This document shows positions 38,733 to 47,522 of a stretch of DNA of 64,000 nucleotides, piece after piece (the first letter of the stretch is position 1; each line of letters begins with the position of its first letter). The DNA comes from JACDEA01 sp963742585 (GTDB lineage Bacteria; Actinomycetota; Acidimicrobiia; Acidimicrobiales; JACDEA01): assembly GCA_963742585.1 (NCBI GenBank), contig CAVUMI010000009.1, forward strand, positions 1,302,001 to 1,366,000, given 5' to 3'. Both the position numbers and the translations under genes were made by a program. The notes beneath the pieces were generated by a model. It saw only the letters and a list, made by a program, of their open reading frames with translations, was not told the origin of the DNA and did no database searches.

Positions 38733-39033
38733 TTACGCAGTCCCCGTCAGACGTCTTGGCCTTGAGTTTGGTGCGGGCCTCCGTCGATCGTGGCGTCGAT
38801 CGCGTCGGCAAACGCGGAAGCGACGCTCTTGGCGTCCTCGCGCACCGCCGGATCGCGCGCCGCATCGCCCATGGCATCCAGGCCTCGCTCACCGACTTCT
38901 TCAGCCGCTCGATGCCGGAGGCGGTCTCATCGGCCGCATCGGACAATTCCTCCTCGGCGTGAAACTTGAGCTTGAGGCCCAACGCACTCAGCCGGTCGCC
39001 CACGTCACTCCATGCCTTCTTCGCATCAGCCAT
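38722..39033 (-). CDS. Small charged helical protein, probable frameshift
   Basis: The first 52 residues (MADAKKAWSDVGDRLSALGL, KFHAEEEL..., SGIERLKKSVSEAW) are a charged amphipathic helical sequence of a kind seen in short actinobacterial proteins of unknown function. From about 38870 the frame turns arginine-rich. Shifting by one base there gives DAMGDAARDPAVREDAKSVA, a sensible continuation, so the given C-terminus is probably wrong and the real end lies between 38722 and 38747. It overlaps the DUF983 gene by 8 bases. No function is proposed. Confidence 0.6.
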   Translation of the reverse strand: MADAKKAWSDVGDRLSALGLKLKFHAEEELSDAADETASGIERLKKSVSEAWMPWAMRRAIRRCARTPRASLPRLPTRSTPRSTEARTKLKAKTSDGDCVNLT

Positions 39034-39397
39034 GTGACAACTCTGCCCCCGAATCGTGCTCGGGATTCATCGCAAGGTCGATTGCCGCCCAGATCGTGCG
39101 TGAACTCCGGAAGAAGGCGACCGGCATCAATACGCCGAGCGTCACACCGCCGACGAGCCACGGCGCGATTGCGACATCGGGATTGTTCACCTTGACGAAC
39201 AGGAACACCATCAGGATCACGCCGACCAGACCTTCGCCAATCCCGAAGTTGATGACGTAGGCCCCGAGCCAGAAGCCCTCTTCCCGGGCGAACAGCAAAC
39301 CGCACCGGGGGCAGCGCTCGAGCAACGCGAAGGCCGCCGCCCACACCTTGCGCTCGCCGCATCGGGGACACCGCATCAGCAGGCCGCGCCACAACAT
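39026..39397 (-). CDS. DUF983 membrane protein
   Basis: 123 residues. The N-terminal zinc-ribbon-like pair of motifs CPRCGE and CPRCGL is followed by GFWLGAYVINFG and two hydrophobic helices (GLVGVILMVFLFV and WLVGGVTLGVLMPVAFF), the exact DUF983 layout. Unknown function; some members lie near cytochrome oxidase genes, but none is seen here. It precedes the small helical protein with an 8-base overlap. Confidence 0.85.
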   Translation of the reverse strand: MLWRGLLMRCPRCGERKVWAAAFALLERCPRCGLLFAREEGFWLGAYVINFGIGEGLVGVILMVFLFVKVNNPDVAIAPWLVGGVTLGVLMPVAFFRSSRTIWAAIDLAMNPEHDSGAELSHG

Positions 39398-39408
39398 CAG
39401 TCGGAGGC

Positions 39409-39933
39409 TTATGTGAGGCGTGGGACCAGCTCCCGCACGAGGTGGTCAACCTCGGCCGCACACGCCTTGTAATCCTCGATATCGCCGCCGGCCGGATCGA
39501 CCACGTCCTCCTGGCGCTCAAGCACTACCGCGTCGAGCCCGAGTTGGGTCAGCCGCCAATGGAGGTCGCCGCCGGTAGGCGCAAGGTGATCGACGAGGTA
39601 CTTGAGCGTGGCCGTTTTGCCCGCCGCCTGTGGGAAGTTGCGCCGCACGTAGCCGACGTGGATGGCCTCGAACCCGACGATCACATCGGCCTTGGCCACG
39701 TCGTCGTCGTGGAGTTGGTGGCTGCGGTGGCGGTCGGCGACAAGCCCGATGCTGGCCAATGCCTCCCGCGTGCGCCAGCTGATCGGTTGGCCCTCGATCA
39801 CGTGGGTACCGGCCGTGATCGTGGGCATGCCCGGCGCCACCTCGTTGAGCACCGCGCCGCCCATCACCGAGCGGGCGGCGTTGCCTGTGCAGACGAACAC
39901 GATGAGCGGCACGGCCAGTATCTTGCATCGCAT
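39409..39933 (-). CDS. Low-molecular-weight protein-tyrosine phosphatase-like protein
   Basis: 174 residues with the LMW-PTP/arsenate-reductase-type P-loop FVCTGNAARS (CX5R: Cys, Arg, Ser all present) at the N-terminus, GTHVIEGQPISWRTREAL, and a late segment HDDDVAKADVIVGFE that ends differently from the classical DPY loop. It removes phosphate from protein tyrosines in cell-envelope or signalling control; an arsenate role is less likely. The start codon is uncertain: ATG 39933, or the GTG a few codons downstream. It is divergent from the SnoaL-like gene. Confidence 0.8.
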   Translation of the reverse strand: MRCKILAVPLIVFVCTGNAARSVMGGAVLNEVAPGMPTITAGTHVIEGQPISWRTREALASIGLVADRHRSHQLHDDDVAKADVIVGFEAIHVGYVRRNFPQAAGKTATLKYLVDHLAPTGGDLHWRLTQLGLDAVVLERQEDVVDPAGGDIEDYKACAAEVDHLVRELVPRLT

Positions 39934-39991
39934 GAAGGGAGCCGGAGGCGCAGCCGGAGGACGACCGGGGGATATTGCCGTAGCCGCACTA

Positions 39992-40387
39992 ATGGACCGC
40001 CTTGAGATCGACGACCTCGGCACCCGGTACGCCACCGCGGTCGACACCAAGGACTGGGAGCTGTACCGCACGTGCTTCACCCCCGACGCGGTTATCGATT
40101 ACACCGCGGCCGGCGGTATCCGCGGAAATCTCGACGAGATCACTGCGTGGCTGGACGAGGCGCTGAAGAACTTCACCCACACCATCCACTACGTGACGAA
40201 CCGCGCCGTCACCCTCGACGGCGACACCGCGACCGGCCGCCTGGCGTACTACAACCCGATGGGGCTGAACGACGAAAAGCTCCTGGTCTGCTGGGGCTAT
40301 TACAACGACAGGTACGTGCGAACGGTCGACGGCTGGAGGATCGCCACCCGGACCGAGGACGTTGCGTGGATGAAAACGCAGCGCTGA
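39992..40387 (+). CDS. SnoaL-like (NTF2-fold) protein
   Basis: 131 residues of the SnoaL_4 type: LEIDDLGTRYATAVDTKDWE, YRTCFTPDAVIDYTAAGGI, ITAWLDEALKNFTHTIHYV, WGYYNDRYVRTVDGWRIATR. Members are small cone-shaped proteins that act as isomerases, dehydratases or hydrolases on polycyclic substrates. It overlaps the downstream ligase gene by 22 bases, so the two are made together and the protein may act on the same CoA thioester or its precursor. The upstream 50 bases carry a GC-rich repeat-like stretch (GGAGCCGGAGGCGCAGCCGG). Confidence 0.82.
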   Translation: MDRLEIDDLGTRYATAVDTKDWELYRTCFTPDAVIDYTAAGGIRGNLDEITAWLDEALKNFTHTIHYVTNRAVTLDGDTATGRLAYYNPMGLNDEKLLVCWGYYNDRYVRTVDGWRIATRTEDVAWMKTQR

Positions 40388-41943
40388 ACACCGTCGCCGG
40401 GCTCTTGCTCGCCCGGGCCGACGATATGAATGCTGCCCTGCGGTTCGAGAACGACGAATGGTCGTGGCGCGATGCCGTCGGACTGAGCGCGGCCCGGGCC
40501 GAATGGCTCAATGAACGGCGACCGGAGAACGCGCCGTTCCACATCGGCGTCCTTCTCGACAACGTCCCGGAATACTTGTTCTGGCTTGGCGCAGCCGCGC
40601 TGTGCGGCGCCACCGTCGTCGGCATCAATCCCACCCGGCGCGGCGCCGAACTGGCGCGCGACATCATCCACACCGACTGTCAGTGGGTGCTCACCGATGC
40701 GGAGCACCGTCCCGTACTCGACTCCCTTGAGCTGGACGCGCCGATCATCGACGTCGACGCCCTGGGGCTAGGAGCCGCGGCGGCGACCGATGCTGGCGTC
40801 GACCCGACGACACTGTTCGTCCTGCTGTTCACCTCCGGGACCACCGGAGCACCCAAGGCGGTGAAATGCAGCCAGGGCCGGATGCTCGACATCGCCCGCA
40901 AGGTCGTCGCCATGCTGAACGTCACACCGGAGTCCGTGTTCTACGAGGCGATGCCGATGTTCCACGGCAACGCGCTGATGACGGGCTGGTCGTCGTCATT
41001 GGCCGCGGGCGCGTGCGTGGCAATGCGCCGCAAGTTCTCGGCGTCGCAGTTCATCGAGGACGTCCGCCGTTTCGATGCCACGCACACCAACTATGTCGGG
41101 AAGGCCCTCACCTACGTCTTGGCCACGCCGGAGCGCCCCGACGATGCCGACACTCCGCTGAGCATCGTCTTCGGGAATGAAGCCCGTGAGAAGGACGTCG
41201 AGCGATTCGGTCACCGCTTCGGCTGCCGGGTGATCGAGGGATACGGCTCAACCGAGGGCGGCACGTCGATCAACCGCACGGCCGACACCCCGCCGGGATC
41301 GTTGGGCCGCGGCGCACCGGGGACGGTGGTGCTGGATCCCGCGACCGGCGCCGAGTGTCCGCCGGGAACCATCGGCGAAATCGCCAACCGGGAGACGGCG
41401 GCGCGTTTCGAGGGCTACTGGAACAACACCGAGGCCGAGAACGACAGGACGCGGGACGGCATCTACTGGACCGGGGACCTCGGCTACACCGATGACGCCG
41501 GCTTCTTCTACTTCGCCGGACGCAATCACGATTGGCTACGCGTCGATGGCGAGAACTTCGCCGCCGCTCCGGTCGAGCGGGTGCTCGAGGCGTTCCCCGA
41601 TGTCGAACTCGCCGCGGTGTACGCCGTCCCGGACCCCGCGGCAGGCGACGCGGTCATGGCTGCTCTCGAGCTGCGCCCCGGGACCGAGCTCGACGCCCAT
41701 GCCCTGGCCGCATTCCTCGGTGATCATCCGGACCTCGGCACGAAGTGGGCACCGCGTTTTATTCGGGTCACGGCACGGCTACCGATGACCGAGACCAACA
41801 AAGTCGTGAAGGGCGGGCTGCGCGACGAGCAGTGGAATTGCGCCGACCCGGTGTGGTGGCGGTCGGGTCGCGAGCTCGAGTACCTGCGCCTTACCGACGA
41901 CGATCGTGCCGCGCTCAAGAGCGAAATGGCCGTCCATGGGTGA
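40366..41943 (+). CDS. Acyl-CoA synthetase, FadD17-like
   Basis: 525-residue ANL ligase. Motifs: LLFTSGTTGAPKAV (A3), GYGSTEGG (A5), GIYWTGDLGYTDDAGFFYFA (A7), GRNHDWLRVDGEN (A8) and TETNKVVKGGL (A10 lysine). The hinge replaces DR with GRNHDW, as in the FadD17 branch, whose mycobacterial members activate steroid side chains. The start GTG 40366 has GAGG about 7 bases before it. It is the middle of a three-gene unit (SnoaL-like, ligase, MmcQ/YjbR-like) with overlaps at both ends. Confidence 0.88.
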   Translation: MDENAALNTVAGLLLARADDMNAALRFENDEWSWRDAVGLSAARAEWLNERRPENAPFHIGVLLDNVPEYLFWLGAAALCGATVVGINPTRRGAELARDIIHTDCQWVLTDAEHRPVLDSLELDAPIIDVDALGLGAAAATDAGVDPTTLFVLLFTSGTTGAPKAVKCSQGRMLDIARKVVAMLNVTPESVFYEAMPMFHGNALMTGWSSSLAAGACVAMRRKFSASQFIEDVRRFDATHTNYVGKALTYVLATPERPDDADTPLSIVFGNEAREKDVERFGHRFGCRVIEGYGSTEGGTSINRTADTPPGSLGRGAPGTVVLDPATGAECPPGTIGEIANRETAARFEGYWNNTEAENDRTRDGIYWTGDLGYTDDAGFFYFAGRNHDWLRVDGENFAAAPVERVLEAFPDVELAAVYAVPDPAAGDAVMAALELRPGTELDAHALAAFLGDHPDLGTKWAPRFIRVTARLPMTETNKVVKGGLRDEQWNCADPVWWRSGRELEYLRLTDDDRAALKSEMAVHG

Positions 41944-42313
41944 TCGGCGACGCGTCCAGAAGGCGCTCCTTAAGTACGCGCTCGCGTTTCCCGAGGCATA
42001 TGAGGACCATCCATGGGGCGAAACCGTGGTGAAGGTCAACAAGAAGATCTTCGTGTTCTTCGGGATAATGGACCCTGCCGGCGTCGGCATGGGCGTGAAG
42101 TTGCCTTTCGAGGGCGAGTTCGCCCGCTCGCTCCCCTACTGCGAGCCCAGTGGTTACGGCCTGGGCAAGGCGGGATGGGTGAATGCTCAGTTCGGTCCCG
42201 ATGATGAGGTCCCCGTCGACATGCTGAAGGACTGGATCGACGAGAGCTATCGCGCCATTGCCCCCAAGAAGCTGATCAAACTCCTCGACGATCGCGGCGG
42301 GCGCCCACAATGA
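41936..42313 (+). CDS. MmcQ/YjbR-family protein
   Basis: 125-residue DNA-binding-like alpha/beta protein of the YjbR (CyaY-like fold) family: ALAFPEAYEDHPWGETVVKV, KIFVFFGI, GMGVKLPFEG, WVNAQF and a C-terminal WIDESYRAIAPKKLIKLLD. The cellular role of the family is unknown. ATG 41936 overlaps the ligase stop by 8 bases, indicating coupling. Its 3' end overlaps the convergent small membrane-protein gene by 38 bases. Confidence 0.85.
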   Translation: MGDRRRVQKALLKYALAFPEAYEDHPWGETVVKVNKKIFVFFGIMDPAGVGMGVKLPFEGEFARSLPYCEPSGYGLGKAGWVNAQFGPDDEVPVDMLKDWIDESYRAIAPKKLIKLLDDRGGRPQ

Positions 42314-42464
42314 GCGCGCCGCCGATCAGCACACAGATCGTGCCGATCACCGACCACACGACCTCCCCGGTCATGAACGAGTCGCTCTCGATGACGCTGA
42401 TCCCTTGAAGGAACCACACTGCGCCCATCAGGCAAAGGACCACGCCGACCACCATTCGCACCAT
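42276..42464 (-). CDS. Small two-helix membrane protein
   Basis: 62 residues: an N-terminal transmembrane helix (MVRMVVGVVLCLMGAVWFLQ), a short loop with SDSFMTGEVVW, a second helix (SVIGTICVLIGGALIVGA) and a basic end. The pattern (GAVWxxQG ... SFMTG ... W.VIG) recurs in short actinobacterial membrane proteins of unknown function. It overlaps the HelR stop by one base, so it is co-transcribed downstream of it. Confidence 0.72.
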   Translation of the reverse strand: MVRMVVGVVLCLMGAVWFLQGISVIESDSFMTGEVVWSVIGTICVLIGGALIVGARRDRRGV

Positions 42465-44686
42465 CAGACGGTGTCTAGTACGTCGGGCAGCGGGAGGGCG
42501 CGGACGAACACAAGCCGTGAGGTCGACCGGGTAAGAGCGACGTAGAGCGCGCCGAGGTCGAACGCGGCCGGCTCGACGACAACGACGCTGTCGAACTCGA
42601 GACCCTTCGCGTCGTCGACGCCGAGTTCGGCAATGGTCTGGCTCAGCACCTCGGGCCCCGCGGGTACCGCCAGATCGGGCGGCACGATGATCGCGACCGT
42701 GCCACCGTCGACCGCCAGTGCCTCCTGCGCGGCAACCTCCCGGGCCCGGGCAAGCACGGTTGCCGCGGGGACGCGCACATCAACCGGCTCGATTCCCGAC
42801 CGGCGCACCGATCGAGGTGGCGCGAGCGTCGGCTTGGCGGCCCGTAACACCGCGGCGGCCAACTCCATGATCTCCTGGGGAGTGCGGTAGTTCACCGCGA
42901 GCTCCAGCAGCCGCATGTCGACGCCGGGCGCGACATGCTCGGCAACCGTTTCCCAGGACTCGGCCGCCCACGGGTACTTCGACTGGCCGAGATCGCCGAC
43001 GAGGGTCAACGACCCCGACGGCACCCGCCGCCTTACGACGCGCCACTGCATCGGCGTGAGGTCTTGCGCCTCGTCGACGACCGCGTGCCCGAACGTGTCT
43101 GCCCGATCGGCGACGACCGGTCCCTCGCCGTGGGTCGCGGTGATCCTGTCGATGGTCTCGTCCAGGCGCCGGCGATCGGCTTGCGACAGCACCTGATCCG
43201 CCCGCCAACGCCGCCGGCACCCATCGGTCTCGCACTGCCACTCCCCTTCCACGAGTGACAACTCGGCGGAGCAGAAGGGGCAGTGCGGTAGCAAACCCAT
43301 CTCAGCGAGGGTGCGGTCGAGGGCGAAGTCGAGCGTACGTCGTTGCCGCGTGCGGTGTCGCGCGGCCGGCGGGGGTCCCAACTGCACCGCCGCCTCGTCG
43401 AGCAGCGCGGCGTCGTGTTCACTGCGCTCCTCGCGGGCTGGAATGCCGAGGTCGGCGATCACCGCATCGACGACGTCCGCCGGTGTCAGCGGGGGCCACA
43501 GCCGGCGTAGGAGCGCGATCACGTCGGGGGAGCGCCGCAGCCGTTCCACCGCCGTGCGCAAATCTACTCGGGCCGCCTCGGGACCCACCATGCCGACCCG
43601 GGCCGAGCGGCCCGCGGCTTCGCGCACCTGGCGAGCCAAGTGCTTGAGTACACCGCGCTCGATCGCACGACGGCCGCCCCGGTAGGTCGACTCACCGGCC
43701 GCGGCACCGATCAGCGCCGCGCTGTCCTCCCGTGTGACCGTGAGGCGGAACGCGCCGTATCCGATGGTGACCGCGGCACCCAACGGGCGGTGGTGCCGCG
43801 CGATTGCCTCAGCTACGCGATCGACCATCGCCGCCGAGCCCTTCAACGCGGCGGCCTCGGCGGGGTCGACGGCCGACACCACCACGCCGGCAACGAGCTG
43901 CCCGGGCGTGGCGAGGCGTACCCCGGTCTCGCCCAGCCCGGGAAGGACGTTCTCGACGTAGCGGCAGAACACCGGGTTGGGGCCGACAACCAGCACGCCC
44001 TGGGTCGCTAACGGGAAGTGGTGCTCGTAAAGCAGATAGGCGGCCCGATGCAGTGCCACCGCGGTCTTGCCGGTACCCGGCCCGCCCTGCACGACCAGAA
44101 CGCCGGCCAGCGGGGCCCGGATCGCCCGATCCTGGTCGCCTTGGATCGTGGCGACGATGTCCCCCATCTGGCCGGTGCGAGCCTTGGTGAGCGCGGCGAG
44201 GAGTGCCGCCTCGCCGATGAGCTCCACGCCGGTGTCGTTCACTGCAGCGCGGTCGAGCAGCTCGTCGTCGATCCCGATGACGTGCCGGCCGTCCATTCGC
44301 AGGTGCCGGCGCCGGACGACACCGTTCGGCTCGCGTGAGGTGGCCCGGTAGAACGCCTCGGCCGCCGGCGCCCGCCAATCGACGATCAGTGGATCGCCCT
44401 CGGCGTCGCTCACGCTCAGCCGCCCGATGTGAAACGTCTCGGGTGCCGCGGTGTCGAGCCGGCCGAAGCACAATGACTGATCGCCGATCTGCAGCGCGGC
44501 CTTCCGGCGGAGGCTGGCGTGGACGAGCGCGTCCCGATCGATCTTGTCTGCCGCCAGCCCGCCCTTCGTGGATGTAGCGAGCGCCTCGACCGCGCGCGTC
44601 TGGGCGTTCTCGCGTAGCTCGTCGAGCCGCGCGTAGGCGCGATCGATATGAGCCTGTTCGTCGCGGAGCTCCTCGGCCGTCCCCAA
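42464..44686 (-). CDS. helR: HelR/HelD-like UvrD-type ATPase with a zinc-ribbon insertion
   Basis: 740-residue superfamily I motor of the HelD/HelR type, which strips stalled RNA polymerase from DNA and in some actinobacteria confers rifamycin tolerance. The N-terminal coiled coil (EQAHIDRAYARLDELRENA) is the secondary-channel arm. Helicase motifs: GGPGTGKTAV (near residue 200), VVDEAQDLTPMQW (near 535), TLVGDLGQ, VNYRTPQEI, DAKGLEFDSVVVV and ALYVALTRS. Unusual: between motifs Ia and II, residues about 468-490 hold CPFC...C...C, a four-cysteine zinc ribbon. Start TTG 44686 is chosen because the longer frame runs antisense-like through the neighbouring dehydrogenase; it begins 13 bases after that gene's stop. 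Confidence 0.85.
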   Translation of the reverse strand: MGTAEELRDEQAHIDRAYARLDELRENAQTRAVEALATSTKGGLAADKIDRDALVHASLRRKAALQIGDQSLCFGRLDTAAPETFHIGRLSVSDAEGDPLIVDWRAPAAEAFYRATSREPNGVVRRRHLRMDGRHVIGIDDELLDRAAVNDTGVELIGEAALLAALTKARTGQMGDIVATIQGDQDRAIRAPLAGVLVVQGGPGTGKTAVALHRAAYLLYEHHFPLATQGVLVVGPNPVFCRYVENVLPGLGETGVRLATPGQLVAGVVVSAVDPAEAAALKGSAAMVDRVAEAIARHHRPLGAAVTIGYGAFRLTVTREDSAALIGAAAGESTYRGGRRAIERGVLKHLARQVREAAGRSARVGMVGPEAARVDLRTAVERLRRSPDVIALLRRLWPPLTPADVVDAVIADLGIPAREERSEHDAALLDEAAVQLGPPPAARHRTRQRRTLDFALDRTLAEMGLLPHCPFCSAELSLVEGEWQCETDGCRRRWRADQVLSQADRRRLDETIDRITATHGEGPVVADRADTFGHAVVDEAQDLTPMQWRVVRRRVPSGSLTLVGDLGQSKYPWAAESWETVAEHVAPGVDMRLLELAVNYRTPQEIMELAAAVLRAAKPTLAPPRSVRRSGIEPVDVRVPAATVLARAREVAAQEALAVDGGTVAIIVPPDLAVPAGPEVLSQTIAELGVDDAKGLEFDSVVVVEPAAFDLGALYVALTRSTSRLVFVRALPLPDVLDTV

Positions 44687-44699
44687 GAGGGCGAAGATC

Positions 44700-45587
44700 T
44701 TAGACGGCGACGATGTCGGCCAGCGCCGAAAGCTGCTCGCTGCCGGCGCCCAGCATCGCCGCAAGCTGCTTGCCCCAGAGGAAGTAGCGATGGATCGGGT
44801 ATTCCACGTCGGAGCCGATGCCGCCATGCAGGTGCTGGCAGGCGTGGATCACGCGATGGCCACCTTCAGCCGCCCACCACTTGGCGACTCGCACGTCGGC
44901 CTCCGCGGCCAGGCCGGCATCGAGCTTCCACGCCGCCGCCAGCATCGTGACCCGCATCGCCTCGACGTCGATGTAGGCGTCGGCCGCCCGCTGCGCTACG
45001 GCTTGAAACGTGGCGATCGGGCGCCCGAACTGCTCGCGCTCTGAGACGTAACGCGCGGTCTGTTGCAGTGCCGCCTCACACACGCCGACCTGCACCGCCG
45101 ACATGGCGACAAGTACCCGGTCGCGCACCCACGGGTCGACATCGGCCCGATGGCCTGTGAGACCCGCGGGCTGGCCATCGGTGGTCTCGACGGGCTCGAC
45201 CGGGCCGGGCTCGACAAGGGCGCGGCCCACGAGCAGCGCGGCGGCCGAAACTGCGTAAGGCACCGGCGCGTCGCCAGCCGCAATTGACAGAACCGCTTCG
45301 CCGGCGATCACGCGGGGCAGCCACGCGGCACGATCGAGGTCGAACTGATCGACGGCCATCGCCGCGACCAGTGTCGGCCACAACGGGAGCGGCGCCACCA
45401 CCCGACCCTGCTCGACCAACAACAGCGCAAGTTCGAGCATCCCGAGTCCGCTGCCGCCGACGTCTTCGGACACGGGGATCCCGAGCAGGTTGGCCGCGGC
45501 CAGGTCAGCCCATGAGCCGCCGCCTTCGAACACCGCCCGCGCCGCCTCTTGCACGGCCGCCTGCTCGTCGGACAGGGTGAAATTCAT
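44700..45587 (-). CDS. Acyl-CoA dehydrogenase, short subunit type
   Basis: 295-residue FadE-like protein, shorter than the usual 380-400: MNFTLSDEQAAVQEAARAVF, LLGIPVSEDVGGSGLGMLE, YVSEREQFGRPIATFQAV and CQHLHGGIGSDVEYPIHRYF. The middle beta-domain is shortened, typical of the beta subunit of alpha2beta2 dehydrogenases; it pairs with the gene just upstream (ATGA overlap). The frame is intact throughout. It is followed by HelR after 13 bases, which is functionally unrelated and may be only co-transcribed. Confidence 0.86.
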   Translation of the reverse strand: MNFTLSDEQAAVQEAARAVFEGGGSWADLAAANLLGIPVSEDVGGSGLGMLELALLLVEQGRVVAPLPLWPTLVAAMAVDQFDLDRAAWLPRVIAGEAVLSIAAGDAPVPYAVSAAALLVGRALVEPGPVEPVETTDGQPAGLTGHRADVDPWVRDRVLVAMSAVQVGVCEAALQQTARYVSEREQFGRPIATFQAVAQRAADAYIDVEAMRVTMLAAAWKLDAGLAAEADVRVAKWWAAEGGHRVIHACQHLHGGIGSDVEYPIHRYFLWGKQLAAMLGAGSEQLSALADIVAV

Positions 45588-46745
45588 CGTGTTCCCCGGG
45601 GCAGCCCGAGCCCGACGGTGGCCACGATGTCGCGCTGCACCTCGTTGACGCCGCCGCCGAATGTGTTGATCTGCGCCCACCGCCCGGCGCGTTCGAGCTC
45701 GCCGCGCAACACCGCGCCGACCGAACCCATTCGGATATATCCCGGCGACCCGACGATGCCGAGGAGCGTCTTGTACACGTCAACAACGCACTCGGTGCTG
45801 AACACCTTGGCCGACGACGCGTCGGCAGGCGTGAGCGACTCGTCAGCGACCGCGCACGCCATCCGCCAGTTGAGGAGGTCCATGGCTGCCAGCAGTGCGT
45901 GGGTGCGGGCCAAGTCCAGGCGGACCCAGTCCTGCTTGACGGTGCCCGTCGATCGCGCGTAGTCGCGGGTATCAGCCCACGAGCCGGTGCGCGAGCCCAC
46001 CCCATGCGGCAAGAGCGACCCGCTCGTGGTTGAGCTGGCCAGTGATCATCCGCCACCCGCCATTCTCCTCGCCGACCAGATTGTTCACCGGCACGCGCAC
46101 GTCCTGGTAGTACGTGGCGTTCGTTCGCATGCCCCCAACGGTGTGGATGGGGGTGACCGAGACGCCCGGCGTGTCGGTCGGGACGAGGATGATCGAGATT
46201 CCCTTGTGCTTCGGTACGTCGGCGTCGGTGCGCACCGCCAGCCAGATCCACTCCGCCTCATGGGCCGCGCTCGTGAACACCTTGCTGCCGTTGATCACGT
46301 ACTGATCGCCGTCGCGGGTGGCGCGGGTGCGCAACGCGGCCAGGTCGGTCCCGGCCTCGGGTTCGCTGTAACCGATGGCCACCATGACGTCACCGGCGAG
46401 GATGCGGGGCAGGAAATACGCCTTCTGCTCCTCGCTGCCGTACTTCATCAACATCGGCCCGACGGTGTTGAGGGTGACCATCGGCATCGGCGCGCCGGCT
46501 CGTTGCGCCTCGTCGTAGAAGATGAACTGATCGGTCGCCGGTTTGCCCTGGCCCCCGAACTCGACGGGCCAACCGATACCGAGCCACCCGTCGGCACCCA
46601 TCTTGCGAATCAGCTCGCGGTACAGGTCCCCGCCCTCGCCCGGCGCGCCCAGCGCGTAACGCACCTCGTCCGGGAGCATTGCCGCGAAGTAGGCACGCAA
46701 CTCGTCGCGCAGCGCCCGCTGCTCGGGCGTCAGCTCAAAGTGCAC
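45584..46745 (-). CDS. Acyl-CoA dehydrogenase, large subunit type, one frameshift
   Basis: FadE-like protein of about 386 residues. Blocks: VHFELTPEQRALRDELRAYF, DGWLGIGWPVEFGGQGKPAT, YDEAQRAGAPMPMVTLNTVG, GYSEPEAGTDLAALRTRA, VFTSAAHEAEWIWLAVRTD, NATYYQDVRVPVNNLVGEE, and C-terminal NEVQRDIVATVGLGLPRG. One inserted base is inferred near 46000. The start is GTG 46745; it codes for the family-like VHFELT, while the frame upstream lies in a hairpin repeat. It probably acts with the next gene as one heteromeric enzyme on a bulky acyl-CoA. Confidence 0.85.
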
Positions 46746-46763
46746 TAATCCGCCCCCGACCGC

Positions 46764-46886
46764 GCTCCAAGATGCAGATTTGTAACGAACTGCCTCCAAG
46801 ATCCGAAAACGCCGTCACACATTGGGATGAATCACCCAACCGTGCAAACTTGGAGGCAGTTCGTTCCGGTTTTGCAACTTGGAGGG
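46764..46886. repeat. Large inverted repeat (hairpin A) between decarboxylase-like and dehydrogenase genes
   Basis: AACGAACTGCCTCCAAG (46784-46800) and its exact complement (46849-46865) form a 17-bp stem around a 48-base loop. The similarity extends outward in imperfect form (a further CTCCAAG-TGCA block on each side), giving about 37 bases per arm. It sits just after the ADC-like stop at 46893 on the minus strand, so it could act as a terminator, though it lacks a U-tract. The core GGAGGCA/TGCCTCC is shared with hairpin C. Confidence 0.7.
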
Positions 46887-46892
46887 AGGCGG

Positions 46893-47522
46893 TCATACGT
46901 CGACGACCTCGGCAGGGCCAAAGGACACCTTGAACGAGGCGATCGTCGTCGTCATCAGTGCGCGCTTCGGAAGCCCCAGCGATCGCAGGTCTTCGGCCAA
47001 CTCTCCCTTGCCCAGAGACAGCCGGGCACCGCCCAGCCGCGCTCGCACGCCGCCGGCGTCGACCTGCCACTCCGTGCGACGCAGCACGCCGTCATACGCC
47101 GAGTAGGTCGGTACCGCGGGCAGCCGCATCGGAAACCAACCGCGGCCAACGGAGAGCTCCACCTGGTCCTCCACTCGGCACGTGGCACCGTCGATGGCGA
47201 CGTCCGTCACCCACTTGGGATAGCCCCAGATCTTCTGGCCGGCCTCGCAGGTAAAGGCCTGGTTGACCGGCAGGCGGTGGATATACGACGCCAGCTTCCC
47301 AGTCCGGAGGTCTTTGACCATCAGTGTCAGGCCGAACTCGTTGTACGCACCAAGGTCGCCCTCGTCGTAGCGAACGAAGGCCAGCGACACCAGGCCGGTC
47401 GCCTTCAGGGCGTCGGGCACAAGCTTCTGCGACACGTCTTTCCGGACCCGATACTGCGCAGCCCACGATTGCGCTTTGCTGATCACGATTGGAAAGCTGA
47501 GCTCGCGGCCCTGCACCAGCAT
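46893..47522 (-). CDS. Acetoacetate decarboxylase-family protein
   Basis: 209 residues of the ADC-like fold: LVQGRELSFPIVISKAQSW, YNEFGLTLMV, IHRLPVNQAFTCEAGQKIWG, YPKWVTDVAIDG and GWFPMRLPAVPTYSAYDGVL. The lysine that forms the Schiff base in acetoacetate decarboxylase would fall in the GYPKWV segment and is present, but many family members act on other keto acids or keto-CoAs. ATG 47522 is supported by the TGATG overlap with the preceding SDR gene. Last gene before hairpin A. Confidence 0.82.
   Translation of the reverse strand: MLVQGRELSFPIVISKAQSWAAQYRVRKDVSQKLVPDALKATGLVSLAFVRYDEGDLGAYNEFGLTLMVKDLRTGKLASYIHRLPVNQAFTCEAGQKIWGYPKWVTDVAIDGATCRVEDQVELSVGRGWFPMRLPAVPTYSAYDGVLRRTEWQVDAGGVRARLGGARLSLGKGELAEDLRSLGLPKRALMTTTIASFKVSFGPAEVVDV

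Noticed and set aside
46764..46886. Hairpin A as an integron attC site
   Set aside because: The arms lack the RYYYAAC/GTTRRRY core sites and the unpaired bases of attC, and no integrase is present.
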